Source of the DNA: an uncultured Clostridia bacterium
GTDB taxonomy: Bacteria > Bacillota > Clostridia > Christensenellales > UBA1242
Direction: 5' to 3'
NCBI GenBank assembly: GCA_947626155.1
Contig: CANQRC010000001.1
Coordinates: 4,270-68,269, forward strand
Length of the DNA stretch: 64,000 bases
Below are positions 58,150 to 64,000 of this stretch, one piece after another (within the stretch, counting starts at the first letter, position 1; each line of letters begins with the position of its first letter). Position numbers and translations under genes: made by a program. The notes under the pieces were generated by a model, which saw only the letters and a list, made by a program, of their open reading frames with translations, had not been told where the DNA came from and did no database searches.

Positions 58150-58925
58150 TCTCCGTGCCTTATCTTCTTTTTGGAGCGCTTTAAAGATTTTTGCTTTGCC
58201 TTGCTTAGTTGCATTATTTTTGACGGCTTGATTAAAAAGTAAAGAATAAGCACGCTTGGAATTGCTATTGCAAAAACAAGTAAAATTTTTGTGCCCGTTG
58301 AAAGCGCCTGAAATTGGTTGGTCTGGGCGGCAAAAAGCATCTCTTCGCTTACAATATCAAATCTTTCACTGTTAAGCTGAAAGTTTTTGAGCGGATTGTT
58401 GTAAATAAATTGCGAAAAAACATAGCCTTCAAGCGCTTTGCCGTCAACTTCTGCCTTTACATAATACCAAGTGCAGTTGTCCTCAGTGAAATATTCGCCG
58501 CTTTTTATTCCGCAGTAGTCGAGGCTGACATTTTTGTTCAATTTGTCGGTTAAAACAAGCGAAGAACTGTTTGCTTCTTCATACAAATTTGGATAAATCA
58601 CGCTGAACTCGTGCTTGTAATAGGCGTTTTGGGGCGTTCCGTTCATAAGCACAACATCCTCTTTTTTAACATAGCCGCTCACGCCGTTGTAGGACGCCTT
58701 GAAATAACTTCCGCTTGGCTGCCCAATTTGAACAAAATATGAGAGCGGGATTTCAAACAAAATGCTGTCCTCGTTTGGGAAAGAATATAAAAACACGCCG
58801 CTATCTTCAATTTTTCCAAAGCAATTCATTTGGGCAAACGTCACATTTGTCCTCAGGCTGACGCAGAACAAAATTGCAGCCGCCAGCATTAAAATTTTTT
58901 GAAGTTTTTTAGTTAAATTTTTCAT
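58119..58925 (-). CDS. Exported SH3-like membrane protein
   Basis: 268 residues. Signal peptide at 1-31 (ILMLAAAILFCVSLRTNVTFA). Two bacterial SH3-like units follow (about 35-95, with SGSYFKASYNGVSGYVKKEDV; and 108-180, with CTWYYVKAEVDGKALEGYVFSQFI). A membrane helix at about 214-235 (ILLVFAIAIPSVLILYFLI) leads to a basic cytoplasmic tail. It probably touches the cell wall. No ribosome binding site; -10 box TAAAAT ends 6 bases from the ATG, so likely leaderless. Function unknown. Confidence 0.8.
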   Translation of the reverse strand: MKNLTKKLQKILMLAAAILFCVSLRTNVTFAQMNCFGKIEDSGVFLYSFPNEDSILFEIPLSYFVQIGQPSGSYFKASYNGVSGYVKKEDVVLMNGTPQNAYYKHEFSVIYPNLYEEANSSSLVLTDKLNKNVSLDYCGIKSGEYFTEDNCTWYYVKAEVDGKALEGYVFSQFIYNNPLKNFQLNSERFDIVSEEMLFAAQTNQFQALSTGTKILLVFAIAIPSVLILYFLIKPSKIMQLSKAKQKSLKRSKKKIRHGDYFEFDENEL

Positions 58926-58931
58926 AGCACC

Positions 58932-58959
58932 ATTTTAGAACAAAAATTTTTTATGGCAA
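58932..58959 (-). promoter_or_regulatory. Leaderless-type promoter of the SH3 protein gene
   Basis: On the minus strand TTGCCA (58954-58959), 16-base spacer, TAAAAT (58932-58937), then 6 bases to the ATG. Confidence 0.55.
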
Positions 58960-59017
58960 TAGAAGAAAAATGTCTATTTGTCGTTTTTTTTATTCCATTT
59001 TGTAGAGGAGGGTTTTT

Positions 59018-60448
59018 ATGGAAATTGTAAAGGACATTTTGAGGATTGAACGCGAGATTGACACACGCTACAACTCAAACAAGTTGAATTTTTATAACAA
59101 AAAAGGCAAAAAGCACAAAAAACAAATTGCTTTTCACAAAAATAAGCACCGAAATCGCTGGGTTTTTGGAGGAAATCGGTCGGGCAAAACGGAATGTGGG
59201 GCGGTTGAGGTGGTTTATCTTGCCACGGGAACGCATCCTTATAAGAAAAACAAAGTCACAGAGGGTTGGGTGGTCAGCCTGTCGCGAAGTGTTCAGAGGG
59301 ATGTGGCTCAGCGGAAGGTTTTGCAGTATTTGCCAGAAAGTTCCATAGAAAAAATTGTCATGGTCAGCGGCGGACAGGACAGCGCCGAAAACGGGATTAT
59401 TGATTTTATTCTTGTCAGGTCTCAGGCGGGCGGAACAAGCCGAATTGGCTTTAAAAGTTGTGACCAAGGCCGAGAGAAGTTTCAGGGCGCGTCGCTTGAC
59501 TATGTTTGGTTTGACGAGGAGCCGCCTTTTGACATTTATCTTGAATGCAAAATGAGGGTCATGGACAGGCAGGGCGAAATTTTTGGCACAATGACGCCGC
59601 TGAAAGGCCTTACTTGGGTTTACAACACAATTTATCTTAACGAAAAGCAGGACAAAGAGGTTTGGTTTGAGACAATGGAGTGGGCGGACAACCCGTTTCT
59701 TTCCAAAAAAGAGATTGAAAGCATGACAAAAACAATGTCCGCCGAGGAAATTGAGAGCAGGCGTTATGGCCACTTTATGCAAAACGGGGGAATGGTTTAC
59801 AGCGAATTTGACGAAAACATTCATGTGATTGACCCGTTTCCAATTCCCGAGGATTGGCAGGACAACATCTCCATTGACCCGGGGCTTCACAATCCACTTT
59901 CGGCACACTTTTATGCCGTTGATTTTGACGGGAATGTGTATGTTGTGGCGGAGCATTATGCAAGCGGCCAAACGGTGGAATATCACTCGGCGAAGATAAA
60001 AGAAATTGCGGACAGGCTTCATTGGAAGAGAGATAGCCGCGGCTTTTTGCACGCGCTGATTGACAGCGCCGCCGGGCAGAGAACGCTTGCAAGCGAGAAA
60101 AATGTTGTTGAACTTTTTTATGACAATCAAATTTTGACAAATCCAAAAGTGAATAAAGACCTTTTTTCGGGAATTTCTGTTGTGAAATCCTATTTGAAAA
60201 CTGCTGACGGCAGGCACAGGCTTTTCATTTTTAGAAATTGCGTAAATCTTATAAGGGAAATAAAAAATTATTGGTGGGGAGATGATGATGTTCCGCTTAA
60301 AAAGGACGACCACTGCCTGGATGAACTTAGATATTATTTGATGACCAAGCCGCTAAACTTGGCTGCCTCCAAAAAAAATGAAATCCAAAAAGACAAGGAA
60401 AAAATGATAAAAAAACTAAAAAATCAAAAAAGTAAAATTATTTTATAA
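59018..60448 (+). CDS. Phage-type terminase large subunit (orphan)
   Basis: 476 residues, GGAGGG before the ATG. DNA-packaging motor of tailed phages. ATPase: Walker A G51-G-N-R-S-G-K57-T in WVFGGNRSGKTE, Walker B YVWFDEEPP (D166-E-E), coupling motif IFGTMTPLKG. RNase H-like nuclease: NISIDPGLHNPLSAHFY, LHALIDSAAGQ, and DDHCLDELRYYLM, so all acidic sites seem kept. No small subunit, portal, protease or capsid gene is near; flanks are an SH3 protein and a surface protein. It is either a remnant, or a domesticated motor. Confidence 0.88.
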   Translation: MEIVKDILRIEREIDTRYNSNKLNFYNKKGKKHKKQIAFHKNKHRNRWVFGGNRSGKTECGAVEVVYLATGTHPYKKNKVTEGWVVSLSRSVQRDVAQRKVLQYLPESSIEKIVMVSGGQDSAENGIIDFILVRSQAGGTSRIGFKSCDQGREKFQGASLDYVWFDEEPPFDIYLECKMRVMDRQGEIFGTMTPLKGLTWVYNTIYLNEKQDKEVWFETMEWADNPFLSKKEIESMTKTMSAEEIESRRYGHFMQNGGMVYSEFDENIHVIDPFPIPEDWQDNISIDPGLHNPLSAHFYAVDFDGNVYVVAEHYASGQTVEYHSAKIKEIADRLHWKRDSRGFLHALIDSAAGQRTLASEKNVVELFYDNQILTNPKVNKDLFSGISVVKSYLKTADGRHRLFIFRNCVNLIREIKNYWWGDDDVPLKKDDHCLDELRYYLMTKPLNLAASKKNEIQKDKEKMIKKLKNQKSKIIL

Positions 60449-60465
60449 ATAATTTGCAAATATAT

Positions 60466-60495
60466 TTGGAAAAATAATATTAAATTTGGTAAAAT
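60466..60495 (+). promoter_or_regulatory. Leaderless-type promoter of the second surface protein
   Basis: TTGGAA (60466-60471), 18-base spacer, TAAAAT (60490-60495), then 6 bases to the ATG at 60502. Confidence 0.55.
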
Positions 60496-60501
60496 AACAA
60501 T

Positions 60502-63081
60502 ATGAAAAAGAAATTTGGTTTTGTTTTCCTAACTTTAATTTGTTTTTTGCTCGCCGGTCTTGGCGGGTTTTCTCAAAATGTGGCTTTTGCGGATGAGGTT
60601 GTTGCTGACGCAGAGGCGGGTCAGGAAGTTTCAATTGACACGCCAAGTTCTTTTGTAAATGCTATTAATAACTGGGCAACAAGCGGCGTTCAAAATGGAA
60701 GATATATTTTAAATTGTGATGTTGACTTCACAAAAAAATATGACGCGCAGGGAAGGGTCTCAAATGATGCGGCTGCCACTTCTTTGCCAACGCTCACTTC
60801 CACTTTGGGAACTGCCGGGAAACCTTTCTGGGGCACTTTTGAGGGCAGAGGGCACACAATAACGGGGCTTACGATTGATTTGAGCGAACAAAACTTAGAC
60901 AGCCAAAATCTGCCTTATCTTGGCCTATTTGGCTATGCTGAAAATGCCGCAATAAACAATCTCAGGCTCAGCGGAAACATCACCTTGAAAAATGATAAGG
61001 CAACCTCTTGCTTTGTGGGCGCGCTTGTGGGTTATGCAAAAAACACAACTATTAAAAATGTTGATGTTGAGGCAACAAATTTAAAATTTAATGACAACAA
61101 TTTAACCAAAAATTCGACCGCTGGAATTTTGGCAGGTGAGATAGATTCCTCTTTGGCAGAGAATGTTATTTGCAGAACGGGAACGCTTGACCCATTTCAA
61201 ATTTCTGCCACAAACAACAAAGAAATTGCTTTGGGATGCCTTGTTGGAAAATTAGTCGGCTCAAAAATTCATTCAAGCATTGTTCAGGCAAATCTCACCA
61301 TAGAGGTTGCAGAAAATTTTGACGGAGAGTTTAAGTTTGGGGGTGTTGTTGGGCAAACAAATGACGGCTCAGCGGAGATTATTAACATTGCAGCCAACAA
61401 CAATATCACATTCAACAACCACTCAAGCGCAACTGTTCATGCGGGCGAGGTTGTGGGCGAAATTTCTTCGCCAAGCCCAAATCAGGGTTACTTAAAAAAC
61501 ATTTCCTATATTCATTACACTGACAACACAATTGATGTTTTTGGCGAGCAGGGCAGTTATGATTATTCAGAAGATCCTCAAAAGAACTGCAATATCACAA
61601 CAAATCAAAACTATATGTTCAATAGCCAAGACTTTTACAACAACACTGCACTTTGGAACACAGATTATGTTGGAATTTGGGACTTTGAGCATGATTGGTA
61701 TCTTTCGGGAAGAATTGAAAATCAAGCATTTTTGAATGATTTGCAGGTGCTTTTGTCAGAGGATTTCAACACAAAAGTTTTTGGTGTAAGAGATGTAAGA
61801 GTAAATGGAACAAGCAGAGGCACAGAACTTTCTTCTGACTTGTCACTTAGATATGGCGACCAAATGGAAATTGACCTTGAATTGAAGACTGAAACTTATG
61901 ACAAGGTCACTGAACAGTTTTCCAAAAAAGTTGTTGATTACTACAACATGAAAGAGTTGCAACTTACATCAAATTACGCCACCTCTTCGGCATATCGCGG
62001 AACAATTGAAACTGACGGAACAAATATGAAAATCACTTCCGCAGATAGGGCATATCAAATTGTTCCACATTTGTCTGAAGGAAATATGGATTACTTTACG
62101 CTTAAAATAGATGGGCTTTCAATGTATTCAAGCGGAAGATACAACATTACTTTAGAGCCGAAAACTTACACCGCCACAATCACAAGCAAACTTTATAATG
62201 GCAATGAGGTTGTTTCGGGCGAGCCAGGATATATTTATAACGCCAAGGCAACTCCAACAACAAGAACAGAGTGGCAAGCAGACTTGACTTATAAAGCTGA
62301 GTATGTTCCAGAAGTTCACACAGAGCCAATTCAAACTTACTATTATTTTGAGGGGTGGTATGTTGAGAATGAGGACGGAACAACCACGCAAATTGCTGGC
62401 AATGAAAACGGAAATTTGACCCTAAAACTTGGAGAGGCATATGAATTGAAAAATGGCGGAGTGACCACTTCAAGATATTTTATTACTGATGATGTAAAAA
62501 TCTTTGCAAAATATAACGAACAAAGCCGAAAAATTCACTTCTCAATTGACAATAGCTCGGCGTCCGTGGGCGTTGAAAAAGTTGTGATTTATGAGAAAGG
62601 AAAAGAAAAAACCTTGTCTTATTCTGATTTCACAAACAACCAATATGATGTTTACATTGACAAAGAAAACGACAGTGTTGACCTGGAAATTTGCATTAAA
62701 GAAGGCTTCCAATTTGATTCTCAGTTCTTTATTGAAAATGGAATTATTCAAAAATCTTATGTAATTTCAAACTCAGCCGAAACATCTAAATATGGTGGCG
62801 CTAGGTTTACCATCTCAAAACTTAAAGAAGAGGATGTGGGAAGCACTTATGCCGAAATTCCAATTACTATAATAACCAAACCTGTTGAGGAAAACGGCGG
62901 ATTTATGCTTTGGATTATCATTGGCTGTGTCGGAGGCGTGGTCCTTCTTGCCTTGATAGGGCTTTTGATCTTCTTTATTGTTAGAAGAAGAGGTGGCGGT
63001 GGTGGCTATCGTGGCAAAAAAGTTTCCACAAAAAGCAGTTATAAAGCTTCTAGGAAAAACTTCAAACAGATGTATTATTAA
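60502..63081 (+). CDS. Large surface protein with GLUG-like repeats and C-terminal membrane helix
   Basis: 859 residues. Signal peptide at 1-30 (FGFVFLTLICFLLAGLGGF...AFA). Residues ~80-330 form beta repeats of GLUG type (LGLFGYAENAAINNLRLSG, SCFVGALVGYAKNTTIKNVDV, ALGCLVGKLVGSKIHSSIV, FGGVVGQTNDGSAEI). The later part has IgG-like/InlB-like sheets (YYYFEGWYVENEDGT, IFAKYNEQSRKIHFSI). A membrane helix (about 805-828, LWIIIGCVGGVVLLALIGLLIFFIV) and a short Arg/Gly/Lys tail (RRRGGGGGYRGKK) end it. No LPXTG. It has the same topology as the 1328-residue protein. Probably leaderless. Confidence 0.82.
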   Translation: MKKKFGFVFLTLICFLLAGLGGFSQNVAFADEVVADAEAGQEVSIDTPSSFVNAINNWATSGVQNGRYILNCDVDFTKKYDAQGRVSNDAAATSLPTLTSTLGTAGKPFWGTFEGRGHTITGLTIDLSEQNLDSQNLPYLGLFGYAENAAINNLRLSGNITLKNDKATSCFVGALVGYAKNTTIKNVDVEATNLKFNDNNLTKNSTAGILAGEIDSSLAENVICRTGTLDPFQISATNNKEIALGCLVGKLVGSKIHSSIVQANLTIEVAENFDGEFKFGGVVGQTNDGSAEIINIAANNNITFNNHSSATVHAGEVVGEISSPSPNQGYLKNISYIHYTDNTIDVFGEQGSYDYSEDPQKNCNITTNQNYMFNSQDFYNNTALWNTDYVGIWDFEHDWYLSGRIENQAFLNDLQVLLSEDFNTKVFGVRDVRVNGTSRGTELSSDLSLRYGDQMEIDLELKTETYDKVTEQFSKKVVDYYNMKELQLTSNYATSSAYRGTIETDGTNMKITSADRAYQIVPHLSEGNMDYFTLKIDGLSMYSSGRYNITLEPKTYTATITSKLYNGNEVVSGEPGYIYNAKATPTTRTEWQADLTYKAEYVPEVHTEPIQTYYYFEGWYVENEDGTTTQIAGNENGNLTLKLGEAYELKNGGVTTSRYFITDDVKIFAKYNEQSRKIHFSIDNSSASVGVEKVVIYEKGKEKTLSYSDFTNNQYDVYIDKENDSVDLEICIKEGFQFDSQFFIENGIIQKSYVISNSAETSKYGGARFTISKLKEEDVGSTYAEIPITIITKPVEENGGFMLWIIIGCVGGVVLLALIGLLIFFIVRRRGGGGGYRGKKVSTKSSYKASRKNFKQMYY

Positions 63082-63085
63082 AATA

Positions 63086-63115
63086 AAAAACTCATTGAAA
63101 AATGAGTTTTTTTTG
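63086..63115 (+). terminator. Terminator of the second surface protein gene
   Basis: AAAAACTCATT (63086-63096), loop GAAA, AATGAGTTTTT (63101-63111), then T residues. Confidence 0.88.
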
Positions 63116-63143
63116 TTTTTTTTCGCGCAAATTTATGCTTTTT

Positions 63144-64000
63144 TTATTCATTTTTGATTTTCAAAGCAATTGAGTTGTCAACAACCGAACTCAATTCTGG
63201 CCTGCCGTCTTCAAGTTCACCGGCATATTCCATGACATCCAAAAGGGTGTTGAAGTCCTTTTCTTCCAAAACCAAATCACTCTTCCATGCCTCAATTTCG
63301 CTGTATGCCTTTGCCGCATTTTTAAGTTCATCAAGCGTGTTTGTGAAAGATGGCAAAAGCGCATTTGCAACTGCTTCGGCATTATCTTCAATGTTTTCAG
63401 TTATGAAATCATAACCTTTTTTGACTGCTCTCAGAAACTTTTCAGCAACATCACCATGGTTTTTGATGTAACTTTGCTTTGCAATGAAGCAGGTGTATGG
63501 AATTTCACCCGAAATTGTGCCTAAACTTGCCATGATGTAAGCCTTGCCCGCGTTTTTCAGGTTTGTTGCAGTTGGCTCAAAAACTGTGCAGTATTTTGTC
63601 ACAGGTCTGCTTTCCCAAATGCCGACCATTGCGCCAAAATCTTCATAGCCAATTGTAACTTTGCTTGCCTCGGCGCCAAGTTTCTCTTTGATTATCCATT
63701 CAAGCACCATTGCAGGCACGCCACCTTTTCTTCCTCCAATTATTTCCTCGCCTTTGAGGTCGTCAAGGGTGAAGTGGTCGTTTGGCTCTTTTGAAATTAT
63801 GAATGAGCCGTCTCGCGCCGTAAGCTGACCAAACACCATTGGTTTGTCGGAATAGCCCTCACGCTCGGTGTAAACCGCTGTCTCTGGCCCAGCCAAAATT
63901 ATGTCCGAACTGCCAGAAAGCAGGGTTGCCATTGAGGTGTTCGAGCCGTTTCCTGCCGAACGGAGGTTCACTTTAACTCCCTCGTCCTCAAAGTAGCCGT
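63144..64000 (-). CDS. ABC transporter substrate-binding protein, NMT1/THI5/SsuA type (5' end beyond window)
   Basis: The frame stays open to the right edge, so the N-terminus with its signal peptide is missing; 285 residues are visible. Periplasmic-binding fold II typical of sulfonate/nitrate/thiamine-precursor uptake: GSSDIILAGPETAVYTERE, DGSFIISKEPNDHFTLDDLKGEEIIGGRKGGVPAMVLEWIIKE, GYEDFGAMVGIWESRPVTKYCTVFEPTA, and HGDVAEKFLRAVKKGYDFI. It binds a small solute outside the membrane and delivers it to a permease, probably encoded beyond the window. Ligand cannot be read from sequence. Confidence 0.88.
   Translation of the reverse strand, partial: GYFEDEGVKVNLRSAGNGSNTSMATLLSGSSDIILAGPETAVYTEREGYSDKPMVFGQLTARDGSFIISKEPNDHFTLDDLKGEEIIGGRKGGVPAMVLEWIIKEKLGAEASKVTIGYEDFGAMVGIWESRPVTKYCTVFEPTATNLKNAGKAYIMASLGTISGEIPYTCFIAKQSYIKNHGDVAEKFLRAVKKGYDFITENIEDNAEAVANALLPSFTNTLDELKNAAKAYSEIEAWKSDLVLEEKDFNTLLDVMEYAGELEDGRPELSSVVDNSIALKIKNE

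Noticed and set aside
59075..60313. 412-codon minus-strand frame opposite the terminase gene
   Set aside because: Shadow of terL, whose motifs are intact; reverse product has no recognisable features.
1..64000. CRISPR array, rRNA, complete prophage or insertion sequence
   Set aside because: No regularly spaced repeats, no rRNA sequence, no transposase or integrase, and only a lone terminase gene were seen.

Overview
The window looks like a piece of chromosome from a low-GC, endospore-forming Bacillota, most likely an uncultivated Clostridia-like lineage. The evidence is AT-rich intergenic DNA, strong purine-rich ribosome binding sites, sigma-A promoters of the TTGACA-17-TATAAT kind, many U-tract terminators, and sporulation genes: a PdaB-like deacetylase, YlbJ, a pro-sigma-K gene and a tiny SpoVM-like gene. 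No integrase, transposase or CRISPR array is visible. The species cannot be named from the sequence.

Layout. 1-10 kb: end of tsaD, a U32 tRNA-hydroxylation-type protein, a short alanyl-tRNA synthetase behind a tandem hairpin repeat, a membrane-anchored beta-solenoid protein, rmuC, a coupled small protein plus subtilase, and murG. 10-19 kb: a type IIA topoisomerase pair (topo IV-like), a PdaB-like deacetylase, a double-OB single-strand binding protein, gpmI and greA. 19-25 kb: RNase J, a TrmR-like methyltransferase, a PAP2 phosphatase, tsaE-tsaB and a zinc-ribbon/poly-aspartate protein. 25-34 kb: a 1328-residue surface protein, a split TauE/SafE pair, a ferredoxin, and a Ppx-like / HtrA-like / MreB-like group in which the first two have lost catalytic residues. 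34-43 kb: a HAD phosphatase, tRNA-Ser(GGA), an N-formylglutamate amidohydrolase-like protein, a glycosyltransferase, DegV, a HIT-RNase HI fusion, ylbJ, pta-ackA and rpmF. 43-50 kb: plsX-rnc-smc-ftsY and a short-chain dehydrogenase behind a palindrome. 50-57 kb: sigK, a diadenylate-cyclase-like protein, a thioredoxin-reductase-like flavoprotein, spoVM, rarA and a stand-alone E2-like acyltransferase. 57-64 kb: a sigma region-4-like regulator, an SH3-type membrane protein, an orphan phage terminase large subunit, a second large surface protein, and the truncated gene of an NMT1-type substrate-binding protein.

How the genes work together. TsaD, TsaE and TsaB belong to the t6A tRNA pathway. The U32 protein and the TrmR-like methyltransferase could act in sequence on wobble uridine 34. 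Pta-AckA give acetate and ATP. PlsX, RNase III, SMC and FtsY form the usual Bacillota housekeeping cluster. PdaB, YlbJ, SigK and SpoVM point to spore cortex and coat formation.

Most noteworthy. At least six genes have a -10 box ending 5-6 nt before the ATG and no ribosome binding site, which predicts leaderless mRNAs. Other points of interest are the Ppx-like/HtrA-like/MreB-like group, the DAC-like protein, the HIT-RNase H fusion, the orphan terminase, and a ParC-like subunit with a long acidic extension carrying a possible sliding-clamp motif. No intergenic stretch exceeds 300 bases.
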